Of a DNA stretch of 64,000 nt, positions 34,880-43,240 are shown in pieces. The stretch lies in the NCBI GenBank assembly GCA_964612145.1, contig CAZTBP010000007.1, forward strand, positions 62,001 to 126,000, written 5' to 3'. The stretch comes from JAGNLV01 sp964612145 (GTDB taxonomy: Bacteria; Zixibacteria; MSB-5A5; GN15; FEB-12). A model generated the notes under the pieces. That model was not told where the DNA came from, searched no databases, and saw only the letters and a list, made by a program, of their open reading frames with translations. The first letter of the stretch is position 1. The number at the start of each line of letters is the position of its first letter. Made by a program: the position numbers and the translations under genes.

Positions 34880-35493
34880 GCAGCGATTCTGAAACGGTTC
34901 ATTACTACGATACAGCCACGATCCTGCGCACGTATGATCCTAAACAGAAGCTTCAAGTCTACTTTGACTTACTGAAAAAAGAAAATCAGCGGCTCAACCT
35001 TGTTTCACGTGAAACAAGCGAGCATGGATTACTGCAGCTGGCGGCCGAATCAATCTTCCCGTTGTCGTTGATCGACAGGGCTTTCTTTTCCAGTTATCTT
35101 GATATCGGTTCCGGCGGCGGGTTCCCCTCGATCCCGATTATCCTGACCGGTGCGGTTGCTGCTTCTACCCTCGTTGAGCGCACGCAGAAAAAAGCCGCAG
35201 CGGTTCGACGGATGCTTCTCTCGCTCGGCTTTCGAGCCCGGATCGAACCAGTGTCGTTTGAGGAATCTTTAGTAGAGCCCGGGTCGTATGACTTGATCAC
35301 TATGCGCCTGGTCAGACTGACTGGTCCGATGCTGGCTAAAATTGGTGAGCTGCTTACCGATGATGGTGTCTTTCTTCACTGGAATGCGGTAGACGGCGAC
35401 ATTAAGACGGGTTCATACGAAGTTAGCACGGTCTCATTTGCGCCCGATGGCTCTTCGGATATCCACACCGTGTCGATACTTAGCCGCAAATAG
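34876..35493 (+). CDS. rsmG: 16S rRNA (guanine527-N7)-methyltransferase RsmG
   Basis: A 205-residue SAM-dependent enzyme that methylates G527 in the 530 loop of 16S rRNA. The signatures are ENQRLNLVSRETS, the SAM motif YLDIGSGGGFPSIPI (~75-88) and VERTQKKAAAVRRML. The codons for LVSRET form a perfect parS site, so the gene carries a ParB-binding site in its coding sequence. It is coupled to mnmG by an ATGA overlap. parA follows 100 bp downstream. Confidence 0.94.
   Translation: MSSDSETVHYYDTATILRTYDPKQKLQVYFDLLKKENQRLNLVSRETSEHGLLQLAAESIFPLSLIDRAFFSSYLDIGSGGGFPSIPIILTGAVAASTLVERTQKKAAAVRRMLLSLGFRARIEPVSFEESLVEPGSYDLITMRLVRLTGPMLAKIGELLTDDGVFLHWNAVDGDIKTGSYEVSTVSFAPDGSSDIHTVSILSRK
35001..35016. 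promoter_or_regulatory. parS site 3, inside rsmG (perfect)
   Basis: TGTTTCACGTGAAACA within the rsmG codons for VSRET, about 2 kb from the first two sites and 580 bp before parA. Confidence 0.93.
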
Positions 35494-35596
35494 CGGAATC
35501 ATTCGGCAGTCTTCTATATTTTAGTTGATTCTTCAAGTGGCTCCGCTTACTATTGGTCCGTCTGTAGCTGTGGACAACTTCAACAAGGACCGTAGC

Positions 35597-36355
35597 TTGA
35601 GTAAAATAATTGCCATTGCAAATCAAAAAGGCGGAGTTGGCAAAACGACAACGGCGGTCAACCTGGCCTCCTGTCTGGCGGCCGCCGAACTGAAGACCTG
35701 CCTTATTGATCTGGATCCGCAGGCTAATTCCACCAGCGGCTTTGGATTTGAAAAGACCACTATAGAGAAATCGGTATACGATGTTCTGATCGGCTCAAAA
35801 TCGTTTGAAGAGGCGGTGCTTGAGACGGATCTCTCTTATCTGCACCTGTTGCCGTCATCGCAGGATCTTGTCGGTGCCGAGGTGGAATTGGTCGGAATGA
35901 TGTCGCGAGAGACGAGGCTGAAGTCGGCACTGAATTCGATCAAAGACAACTATGACTATATTATCGTGGACTGTCCGCCCTCGCTGAGCCTGCTGACAGT
36001 CAACGCCCTGACGGCCGCCGACAGCGTGATTATCCCGGTTCAGTGTGAATATTATGCCCTGGAGGGGTTGGGGCAGTTGCTCAATACGATTAAACTTGTT
36101 CAAGATCATCTCAATCCGAATCTCCAGATCGAGGGGGCGTTGATGACGATGTACGACGGCAGGTTGAATTTATCACGCCAGGTTCTCGATGAGGTCCGTA
36201 AGCATTTTGGCGGACGGGTCTATGATACTGTAATTTCGCGCAATGTCCGACTGTCGGAGGCGCCGTCGTTCGGCAAACCGATCATCCTCTATGACATCCT
36301 GTCGACCGGTGCGGAGAACTATATGGCCCTGACTCGAGAGGTACTGTCACAATGA
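35597..36355 (+). CDS. parA: Chromosome partitioning ATPase ParA (Soj)
   Basis: A 252-residue deviant-Walker ATPase that moves ParB-parS complexes along the nucleoid. The P-loop KGGVGKTTTAVNLA lies at residues ~10-23, the A' motif is CLIDLDPQANST and the B motif is YIIVDCPPSLSLL. I place the start at TTG 35597 because AAGGA is 7 nt upstream and the protein then begins SKIIAIANQKGG, as family members do. The frame is open 24 codons further, without family similarity. It overlaps parB by 4 nt. Confidence 0.95.
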   Translation: MSKIIAIANQKGGVGKTTTAVNLASCLAAAELKTCLIDLDPQANSTSGFGFEKTTIEKSVYDVLIGSKSFEEAVLETDLSYLHLLPSSQDLVGAEVELVGMMSRETRLKSALNSIKDNYDYIIVDCPPSLSLLTVNALTAADSVIIPVQCEYYALEGLGQLLNTIKLVQDHLNPNLQIEGALMTMYDGRLNLSRQVLDEVRKHFGGRVYDTVISRNVRLSEAPSFGKPIILYDILSTGAENYMALTREVLSQ

Positions 36356-37200
36356 AGAAAGTTGTTTTAGGCAAGGGGCTCGATGCCCTGATTCCGGCGG
36401 AGAGAGCGGAAGGTGAGGAGCGCCGGCTCCGTCATGTGCCGCTTGACAAGATAGCCCCCAATCCGATGCAGCCTCGGCGTGATTTCGACGAGGCCGGTTT
36501 GCACGAGCTGGCTGACTCGTTCAAGCGCAACGGGATCATGCAGCCGCTGGTTGTGCGACAAGATGGGTCTATGTATACTATTATTGCCGGCGAGCGTCGC
36601 TACCGGGCGGCGCGCCTGGCCGGGCTAAGCCATGTGCCGGCGGTCGTCATGGAAGAGGTCGATGAGCCGCGGATGCTGGAGCTGGCCCTGGTGGAGAATC
36701 TTCAGCGCGAGGATCTCAATCCGGTGGAGACGGCCGAGGCGTATCGCGGTTTGATGGAGCGGTGCGAATACACGCAGAATGAACTGGCTGCCGTTGTGGG
36801 GAAGAGCCGTGCGGCAGTCGCAAATTCACTTCGATTGCTGGCACTCCCGGAAAAAATCCGCCAGATGATTCGGGCCGGCAAGCTGACCGAGGGCCATGCC
36901 CGCGCGATCCTTCAGTTGTCCGACGAGCAGTCGATGGTGGAGATGGCGGACAGAATTGCCGAAGAATCACTATCAGTACGTGCGGCCGAGGAAGCGACGC
37001 GTAAGCCCAATCGCCCAAGGCGCCGTCCGGCGAACCGTCAGAAGAACCCGGCGATCACAGAGGCGGAGTCGTTTCTCAAGCAGACGCTGGGAACGTCGGT
37101 GCGGATCCATCACGGTCCGAAAAAGGGTCGCATTGAGATTGAGTATTACAACGAGGAAGATTTGACTCGTTTGCTGGAGTTGTTTCACAAGATTTCGTAG
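36352..37200 (+). CDS. parB: Chromosome partitioning protein ParB (Spo0J)
   Basis: A 282-residue CTP-dependent DNA clamp that loads at parS. The N-terminal start LGKGLDALIP, the CTPase motif GERRYRAARLAG (~80-91) and LVENLQREDLNPVETAEAY are typical. The helix-turn-helix ELAAVVGKSRAAVANSLRLL reads the parS site. The C-terminal dimerisation region has KKGRIEIEYYNEEDLTRLLE. The three parS sites in the window are its expected targets. The M23 peptidase gene follows 6 bp later. Confidence 0.96.
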   Translation: MKKVVLGKGLDALIPAERAEGEERRLRHVPLDKIAPNPMQPRRDFDEAGLHELADSFKRNGIMQPLVVRQDGSMYTIIAGERRYRAARLAGLSHVPAVVMEEVDEPRMLELALVENLQREDLNPVETAEAYRGLMERCEYTQNELAAVVGKSRAAVANSLRLLALPEKIRQMIRAGKLTEGHARAILQLSDEQSMVEMADRIAEESLSVRAAEEATRKPNRPRRRPANRQKNPAITEAESFLKQTLGTSVRIHHGPKKGRIEIEYYNEEDLTRLLELFHKIS

Positions 37201-37206
37201 CCGGTC

Positions 37207-37992
37207 ATGAAGCAGTCTCGCTATATCACAGTCATGCTTGTCCCGGAAGGGCGCCAGTCGCAGCGCGCGTTTCGTGTGCGAACATGGGTGCTAAAGGCGG
37301 CTGCTGTGACGATCGTGCTGGTGCTGCTGGGGATAATAATTTTCTTCGCATCGTATTCGAAGATTATAGTTCGGGCGGCAATGACCGATAAACTGAAAGA
37401 AGAGAACGAGCAACTGTTGCGGTACCAGTACAAGGTGAAAATTCTCGAGGAAAACATACATGAGATGCGTGAGGTGGTCACACGGTTGACGAGTATGGCC
37501 GGGATTGATTATGAATTCCCGGTGATTCCGGATGATTCGGTGTTGTTTGCCGACCTGGAGAGTCAGCCGGCTTCGGCGGCGATTTCGCGTCCGGGTGATG
37601 ATCTGGCCTGGCCGGCGGGGTTGCCGTTAAAGGGGTTTGTGACGCAGGATTTCGAGATCAATGATTCGCAGCGGTTTCATCCCGGGATTGACTTGGCCTG
37701 TGCGGTCGGGACGCCGGTGCTGGCAACGGCCAAGGGGCTGGTCGTGTACGCTGATTATGATTCGACATATGGCAATATGGCTGTCATTCGGCATAACGAC
37801 AGCGTGACGACGGTGTATGGTCACAATGACACGCTGCTGGTGACGGTTGGTGAAGAAGTTCCGGCCGGCAGCCGAATAGCATTATCAGGGAATACCGGGG
37901 TGTCGACCGCGCCCCATTTGCATTATGAAGTCAGGATAAACGATGAACCCATAAATCCGTTGGAAATTCCGTATGATGAAAAGAAACGGTGA
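37207..37992 (+). CDS. M23-family peptidoglycan endopeptidase (LytM domain), membrane anchored
   Basis: A 261-residue protein. Residues ~28-50 are a single membrane anchor, residues ~58-95 a coiled coil, and residues ~140-255 a LytM/M23 zinc metallopeptidase domain. The zinc ligands and catalytic histidines are visible as RFHPGIDLAC and APHLHYEVR (HxH). It should cut peptide cross-links in periplasmic peptidoglycan, or act as a regulator of cutting. Its last 20 nt overlap the bactofilin gene, the same pairing that in other bacteria links M23 enzymes to cell-shape control. Confidence 0.92.
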   Translation: MKQSRYITVMLVPEGRQSQRAFRVRTWVLKAAAVTIVLVLLGIIIFFASYSKIIVRAAMTDKLKEENEQLLRYQYKVKILEENIHEMREVVTRLTSMAGIDYEFPVIPDDSVLFADLESQPASAAISRPGDDLAWPAGLPLKGFVTQDFEINDSQRFHPGIDLACAVGTPVLATAKGLVVYADYDSTYGNMAVIRHNDSVTTVYGHNDTLLVTVGEEVPAGSRIALSGNTGVSTAPHLHYEVRINDEPINPLEIPYDEKKR

Positions 37993-38401
37993 ATCGGAAG
38001 GACTCATGAATACGCTAATCGGTAAAGATACGGTTATTACCGGCACAGTCGACGTCAAAGGAGCGCTGCGTATCGACGGATCGGTCAAGGGCAAGGTGAT
38101 TTGCTCTGACTGTGTCACGGTTGGTACGACCGGTGTTGTTGAGGCTGAGATTGAGTCCAAGGAAGCGGTAATCGCGGGGCATATGCACGGTAATGTGAAT
38201 GCCAGCGAGAAGATTGAATTGCAGGCTAACTGCGAGATGGACGGCGACTTACGGACAAAATCGCTGGTTATTGAACAGGGCGCCTTGTTCTGCGGCAGTT
38301 GCAATATGAAGGACACGCGGCCTGACCTCGGTTTTTTGCCGTCGGAAAAGGACGAAGCGCCGGAGTTTGAAGAAGACGAGGCGGACGAGGTCCAGAAGTA
38401 A
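37973..38401 (+). CDS. Bactofilin (polymer-forming cytoskeletal protein)
   Basis: A 142-residue protein with the right-handed beta-helix pattern of bactofilins: TLIGKDTVITGTVDVKGALR, IDGSVKGKVICSD, TGVVEAEIESKEAVIAG, GNVNASEKIELQAN and CEMDGDLRTKSLVIEQGA. Short flexible ends flank the core, with an acidic C-terminal tail (EDEADEVQK). Bactofilins self-assemble without nucleotide and position cell-wall enzymes. Three in-frame ATG codons (37973, 37976, 38006) could start it. It is the last gene of the parAB-M23 operon. Confidence 0.92.
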   Translation: MMKRNGESEGLMNTLIGKDTVITGTVDVKGALRIDGSVKGKVICSDCVTVGTTGVVEAEIESKEAVIAGHMHGNVNASEKIELQANCEMDGDLRTKSLVIEQGALFCGSCNMKDTRPDLGFLPSEKDEAPEFEEDEADEVQK

Positions 38402-38417
38402 ACATTTTTCAGTCTAC

Positions 38418-38426
38418 TGTGGATAA
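38418..38426 (-). promoter_or_regulatory. DnaA box (TGTGGATAA on the plus strand)
   Basis: Exact reverse complement of TTATCCACA, the strongest E. coli-type DnaA box, with two one-mismatch copies within 100 bp. Confidence 0.65.
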
Positions 38427-38583
38427 GCGTCGAGAATTGTGGAAAAGCACGCAAGGCCATGCTCGGCAAGGATATAGTATGTCAGGCCACCGTTCCGGTG
38501 ATTGTGGTTTTCCACACATTTGGTGTATGTTAATTTCGTGTTAGACCGTTACTTATCGGTCTCTATGTCAAGTTCACGATTAT

Positions 38584-38639
38584 AATCGGGTGGACAAGTA
38601 CGGGCCTTTTGTGTCCTGAAAGTGCCACCCGATTTTTTC
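38584..38639 (+). terminator. Long hairpin with T run after the parAB-bactofilin operon
   Basis: AATCGGGTGG (38584-38593) pairs with CCACCCGATT (38625-38634), followed by TTTTCT. The 31-nt loop can form an inner GGACA/TGTCC stem only in competition with the last outer pairs. It is probably an intrinsic terminator; a structured small RNA is possible. Confidence 0.6.
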
Positions 38640-38813
38640 TGCCCCAAAGCCCCACAGGGTCTTCAGGGCCTGCGAGAGTACTGGCATCGAGCGCGGATCC
38701 ATACTATATTGGGCGAACTGACGGCGATCCGAGAACTATAAGGTATATCCAGCGTTATCAACTAAACGCAACAGGCAAACCGCAGTCGGTATTTACACGT
38801 TTCCGGAGGAATG

Positions 38814-39818
38814 ATGTCCACAGCGCAGACCAATTCTGACATGACCGCAGTTGAGAATCTCAATACCGCCTATCGACAAATTAAATCAGAAATAGCCAAG
38901 GTCATTATCGGCCAGGACGATGTGGTCGAGCAGCTACTTATTTCGTTGCTGTCTTCGGGACACTGCCTGCTGGTTGGTGTGCCCGGTCTGGCAAAAACGC
39001 TGCTGATCTCGACGTTGGCTAATGTACTCGATCTTGAATTCAACCGGATTCAGTTTACCCCTGATTTGATGCCGTCGGATATTACCGGCACGGAAATCAT
39101 TGAAGAGGACCATTCGACCGGAAGGCGCGAGTTCCGGTTTGTGAAGGGTCCGGTCTTTGCGAATATCATTCTTGCCGACGAAATCAACCGGACGCCGCCA
39201 AAGACGCAGGCAGCGCTGCTTCAGGCGATGCAGGAGCACGAGGTAACGGCGGCCGGTGCGACGTATAAGCTCGATGAGCCGTTTTTTGTACTGGCGACCC
39301 AGAACCCGATCGAGCAGGAAGGCACCTATCCGCTTCCGGAGGCACAGCTCGACCGGTTCATGTTCAACGTGTTTGTGAATTACCCGGCCGAAGCCGAGGA
39401 GCAGCAGATTGTGAAATCGACTACGGCGGTACTGAATTACAAACTGGACAAGATCCTGAAGCCGGCACAGATTGTATCGTTCCAGAAGTTGGTTCGTCGG
39501 GTGCCGGTGTCTGATCACCTGATCGAATATGCTGTGAGACTGGTCCGTGCGACTCGTCCGTCGGAACCCGGTTCGCCGGAGTTTGTACGCAACTGGGTTA
39601 ACTGGGGGGCCGGGCCACGGGCATCGCAGTATTTGATTCTGGCGGCAAAGACAAGGGCTATTTTGGACGGCCGTCCGACGCCGGGACCGGAAGACGTGCG
39701 ATTTGCGGCCTATCCGGTGCTGCGACACCGGGTGGTGACATCGTTTAACGCCGAGGCGGACGGGGTCGACACGATGGAGATTATCCGCCGCCTGCTTGAA
39801 ACGGTAAAGGAGAAGTGA
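38814..39818 (+). CDS. MoxR-family AAA+ ATPase
   Basis: A 334-residue AAA+ chaperone. Walker A is LLVGVPGLAKTLL, Walker B/sensor NIILADEINRTPPKTQAALLQAM and sensor 1 VLATQNPIEQEGTYPLPEAQ. The segment FTPDLMPSDITGTEII is a MoxR hallmark. Such ATPases usually work with DUF58 and von Willebrand A proteins; a DUF58 gene occurs 3.4 kb downstream. The second of two tandem ATG codons (38814) is preferred because GGAGG then sits at about 5 nt. It overlaps the methyltransferase gene by 4 nt (GTGA). Confidence 0.93.
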   Translation: MSTAQTNSDMTAVENLNTAYRQIKSEIAKVIIGQDDVVEQLLISLLSSGHCLLVGVPGLAKTLLISTLANVLDLEFNRIQFTPDLMPSDITGTEIIEEDHSTGRREFRFVKGPVFANIILADEINRTPPKTQAALLQAMQEHEVTAAGATYKLDEPFFVLATQNPIEQEGTYPLPEAQLDRFMFNVFVNYPAEAEEQQIVKSTTAVLNYKLDKILKPAQIVSFQKLVRRVPVSDHLIEYAVRLVRATRPSEPGSPEFVRNWVNWGAGPRASQYLILAAKTRAILDGRPTPGPEDVRFAAYPVLRHRVVTSFNAEADGVDTMEIIRRLLETVKEK

Positions 39819-40738
39819 CCAGCCATCGGATCATTTTTGGCGACGCCCGCCGCATGACCGGGGTGGACGACCAGAGCGTTCATCTCATTGTCACCTCTCC
39901 CCCATACTGGCAGCTCAAAGACTACGGATCCGATCGGCAGATCGGGTTCGACGATTCCTACGAAGAGTATATCAACAACCTGAATCTCGTGTGGCAGGAG
40001 TGCGGACGGATACTGCACGACGGCTGCCGGTTGTGCATTAATATCGGCGATCAATTCGCGCGGTCGGTTTATTATGGCCGGTACAAAGTTATTCCAATTC
40101 GGACTGAGATCATACGGTTCTGTGAGACAATCGGGTTTGATTTCATGGGCTCGATCATCTGGCGGAAGGCGACAACCTGTCACACGACCGGCGGGGCGGT
40201 GGTTATGGGATCGTATCCGCATCCGCGCAACGGAATTGTGAAGATCGACTACGAGTTTATTCTCCTGTTCAAAAAGCAAGGCAAAGCACCCACGGTTGAA
40301 AAGGCAATCAAGGAAAAATCGGCTCTTTCCAACGAACAGTGGAATACCTATTTTAGCGGTCACTGGAATTTCCCGGGCGAAAAGCAAAATGGTCATTTAG
40401 CCATGTTTCCGGAGGAGCTGCCGAAGCGGCTGATTTCGATGTTCAGTTTTGTAGGTGAAACAGTGCTTGACCCGTTTGCCGGGTCGGGGACGACCTCGGT
40501 CGCGGCGGCAAAACTCGAGCGAAATTCAATCGGCTACGAAATCAACGAGGAGTTCAAGCCGATCATGATTAAGCGATTGTCGGATTTGCAGTGGGAGCTG
40601 GTGTTTGCACATGACAAGCAGTCGGATCCTGCTCCGGATTTCAGCCGGCTGCCGTATCTGTTTGTCGATCCGCTCAGGCTGGACAAGAAAATGGATCCTC
40701 GTACGGTGGACTTTGGCTCCAAGATTTCACAGAAATGA
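39815..40738 (+). CDS. Orphan site-specific DNA methyltransferase (probable N4-cytosine, beta class)
   Basis: A 307-residue amino-methyltransferase. The catalytic motif IV VTSPPYWQLKDYG is near the N-terminus. The SAM-binding motif I VLDPFAGSGTTSVAAAKLERN is near the C-terminus, giving the beta-class order IV-TRD-I. TSPPY is the form most often found in m4C enzymes, but m6A is possible. No restriction endonuclease gene lies next to it. It starts at GTG overlapping the moxR stop, so its translation is coupled to MoxR, an unusual partner. Confidence 0.85.
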   Translation: MTSHRIIFGDARRMTGVDDQSVHLIVTSPPYWQLKDYGSDRQIGFDDSYEEYINNLNLVWQECGRILHDGCRLCINIGDQFARSVYYGRYKVIPIRTEIIRFCETIGFDFMGSIIWRKATTCHTTGGAVVMGSYPHPRNGIVKIDYEFILLFKKQGKAPTVEKAIKEKSALSNEQWNTYFSGHWNFPGEKQNGHLAMFPEELPKRLISMFSFVGETVLDPFAGSGTTSVAAAKLERNSIGYEINEEFKPIMIKRLSDLQWELVFAHDKQSDPAPDFSRLPYLFVDPLRLDKKMDPRTVDFGSKISQK

Positions 40739-40744
40739 AGCACT

Positions 40745-41530
40745 ATGATCGAAAAGTATCGCCTTTCCGACCTTCCCCCGTACGCTAAACTGTTTGTCGC
40801 AATATTCACGACCCTGATGTTGTTAGTGCTGGTTTGGGTCGGGTTTATCTACTGGGTGGAAAAGGGGATGATCGATGAATCAGTACGGCCTGAGTATCTC
40901 GAAATGAATGATTTGGGCAGTGCAACCGAACCGGTTGAGGACGTTTTCGAGGCCGAGAGTATCGAGGATTATGAAATGCAGGAAGACGCCGGGCTGCTGG
41001 CCGAAGACTCCGAGGCGGTACTGGCGCCGATCTGGGACAGCACGTTCGCCGGACGCGATACACATGTGGACAGCGCGACCAACATCGAGGCCTTTCGTGA
41101 ACGTGACTCGGCCATAGAGTCCGAGGCGCGCGAGTATGGCTACGAAAAGGACTACGGCGCCGGGACCGGATATGATTTCCCGCCGAGAAGCGGTGAGCCG
41201 CGCGAATTTGATGTCGACCGGTTTGATCGGAATGATTTTCGCGAAAATGTCGGGCTGGCGCACACCCATATCAACGGCCAGACACTGCTGTTTTTTGCGA
41301 TCGGGCTGGTGTTTTTGTTTACGTCCCGACCGGTGAAGATTAAGAAGATCGTGTACTGGATTTTTGGAGTGAGCGTGCTGACGCATGCAATAGGACTGTC
41401 GGGCGAGGGGTATCATTGGTTTTTTGATGATATACTGGCGCTGTCGGGCGTGGCGATGACGGTGGTCATGGCGTATATGGCGCTGATGATATTTGTCGAC
41501 CTGGCGAAAAAGCCGAGGACGACCGAGTAG
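40745..41530 (+). CDS. Membrane protein of unknown function
   Basis: A 261-residue protein with one N-terminal membrane segment (residues ~16-40), a long, strongly acidic soluble region (~45-165) with many Asp, Glu and Tyr (EDYEMQEDAGLLAEDSEA), and three C-terminal membrane segments (~178-195, ~203-222, ~228-255). I recognise no family. It lies 6 bp after the methyltransferase in the MoxR-led run of genes. Confidence 0.6.
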   Translation: MIEKYRLSDLPPYAKLFVAIFTTLMLLVLVWVGFIYWVEKGMIDESVRPEYLEMNDLGSATEPVEDVFEAESIEDYEMQEDAGLLAEDSEAVLAPIWDSTFAGRDTHVDSATNIEAFRERDSAIESEAREYGYEKDYGAGTGYDFPPRSGEPREFDVDRFDRNDFRENVGLAHTHINGQTLLFFAIGLVFLFTSRPVKIKKIVYWIFGVSVLTHAIGLSGEGYHWFFDDILALSGVAMTVVMAYMALMIFVDLAKKPRTTE

Positions 41531-41555
41531 GATTCCGTTAAAATTCAAGGGAGCT

Positions 41556-42524
41556 ATGCCAAAACCAAGTCAACATCCGGAATTTGCTATCGCGATTCAT
41601 GGCGGAGCGGGGACAATCCTGAAAGAGAAAATGACCGATGAGCGCGAGGCGGCCTATCGCGAGGGACTGCAGCAGTCGATCGACGCCGGGTACAAGGTCC
41701 TGGATGAGGGCGGGTCCGCACTTGACGCCACTCAGGCGGCCGTCAACGTGATGGAAGATTCCCCGCTGTTTAACGCCGGCAAAGGGGCCGTATTCACCCA
41801 TGAGGGTGACAACGAACAGGATGCCTGCATCATGGACGGTGTGACACGCGAAGTGGGCGCGGTGGCGGCGGTAAAACGAATCCGCAATCCGATCAATTTG
41901 GCGAGGATGGTGCTGGAAGAATCGACGCATGTCCTGCTGGCCGGCGAGGGGGCCGAGCGGTTTGCTGAAAAGTACGGCGTCATCTTTGCCGAAAAAGAGT
42001 ATTTCCACACCGAACACCGGTACAAGCAACTCCAGCGGGCGCTCGAAAAAGAAAAAGAACAGGGGACAACACATACACAGCTCGATCATTCCGATGATAA
42101 ACGCGACCGGATAGGCACGGTCGGGGCGGTGGCGCTGGATCGTAAAGGGAATGTCGCGGCGGCGACCTCGACCGGCGGCATGACCAACAAGCGGTACGGG
42201 CGAATCGGTGACAGCCCGATTGTCGGCGCGGGGACCTTCGCGGATAACGAAACTTGTGCGATTTCGGCAACGGGAGTCGGTGAATATATCATGCGGGCGG
42301 TGCTGGCGTACGATGTCGCGGCGCTGATGGCGTACAAGGGATTCAGTCTGATCGACGCGGCCGAGGAAGTCGTGATGCGCAAGCTGGCTGACTTAGGCGG
42401 CGACGGCGGCCTGGTGGCGATTGACCGGGCCGGGACAATCGCGATGCCGTTTAACAGCAAGGGGATGTATCGCGGGTACCGGTATCCGGGTGAGGATTCG
42501 TGGGTGAGGATCTGGGAGGGATGA
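41556..42524 (+). CDS. Isoaspartyl peptidase / L-asparaginase (plant type, Ntn hydrolase)
   Basis: A 322-residue precursor that cleaves itself to expose an N-terminal Thr nucleophile. The family start is IAIHGGAGTI. The expected cleavage is before Thr in DRIGTVGAVALDRKGNVAAATSTGG, and GRIGDSPIVGAGTFAD follows. It hydrolyses isoaspartyl dipeptides and asparagine. The ATG at 41556 has AGGGAG upstream; the frame is open earlier but overlaps the preceding gene's end. Confidence 0.92.
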   Translation: MPKPSQHPEFAIAIHGGAGTILKEKMTDEREAAYREGLQQSIDAGYKVLDEGGSALDATQAAVNVMEDSPLFNAGKGAVFTHEGDNEQDACIMDGVTREVGAVAAVKRIRNPINLARMVLEESTHVLLAGEGAERFAEKYGVIFAEKEYFHTEHRYKQLQRALEKEKEQGTTHTQLDHSDDKRDRIGTVGAVALDRKGNVAAATSTGGMTNKRYGRIGDSPIVGAGTFADNETCAISATGVGEYIMRAVLAYDVAALMAYKGFSLIDAAEEVVMRKLADLGGDGGLVAIDRAGTIAMPFNSKGMYRGYRYPGEDSWVRIWEG

Positions 42525-42743
42525 TCTGAATTTACGGCCTTTTTGATTGTGAGCCTTGGCTAACTCTCTGTCGAGAGGCCGATCCGGCAGATCGGAGGTT
42601 GGGGCGGGGAGCATTTAGCGAGGAATCAATATAATTAGCCAGCGCTAACTTCAGCGTCTTCACCATATTGTCATTGCCACAGGCACGTCAGACCGCTATA
42701 TCGACTGGAACTGAATGGGAGGTGAGTTTGTCTCGGGACAACA

Positions 42744-43232
42744 ATGTCTGAGAGTCCGGAAGAAAGAATTAGGCTCCGGCCGGCAACGGTAGACGATTCG
42801 GAATTTATCTACGTAACCAAACGGCTGGCGCTGGGTGAAATGATCAGCGCGACCTGGGGCTGGGACGAGGCGTTTCAGCGGGATTACCATACCAAAAACT
42901 TCGATCCAGCCGAGACGGAAATTGTCCGGTATGACGGCAACGAGGTCGGCTGTCTGATCAGGCGAGACGAACCGGAGTATGCCATGCTGGAATCGATCTA
43001 CATTTTGCCCGACTTTCAAAATCGGGGAATTGGGAGCGCGTTGGTGATACGGCTTCAGGCCGAGGCGGCCGAGAAGGGAAAGCCGGCGCGGCTGCATGTG
43101 TTGAAGATCAATCCGGCGGTTGGTTTGTATAAGCGGTTGAAATTTCGTATTATAGCTGAGACCGGCAATCATTATATCATGCAGTGGGAGCCGGACCAAC
43201 CCACAGCTCCAACCGGCCCCCGGCGCCGGTGA
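42744..43232 (+). CDS. GNAT-family N-acetyltransferase
   Basis: A 162-residue acetyltransferase with RLRPATVDDSEFIY at the start and the acetyl-CoA loop LPDFQNRGIGSALVIRLQ, followed by LKINPAVGLYKRLKFRI. Substrate unknown. A GGGAGGTGAG stretch lies about 20 nt before the ATG, further than usual. The next gene (DUF58) starts 8 bp downstream. Confidence 0.85.
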   Translation: MSESPEERIRLRPATVDDSEFIYVTKRLALGEMISATWGWDEAFQRDYHTKNFDPAETEIVRYDGNEVGCLIRRDEPEYAMLESIYILPDFQNRGIGSALVIRLQAEAAEKGKPARLHVLKINPAVGLYKRLKFRIIAETGNHYIMQWEPDQPTAPTGPRRR

Positions 43233-43240
43233 AAGGCAAC

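Larger units (their letters stand above)
38402..38813. promoter_or_regulatory. Gene-free region with DnaA boxes, a long hairpin and the moxR promoter
   Basis: About 410 bp. TGTGGATAA at 38418-38426 is a perfect DnaA box (minus strand); TGTGGAAAA (38438-38446) and TTTTCCACA (38508-38516) each differ by one base. A hairpin with T run follows at 38584-38639. I see no protein gene. The cluster resembles an origin or a DnaA-titration/regulatory site located next to the parABS genes. Confidence 0.5.
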
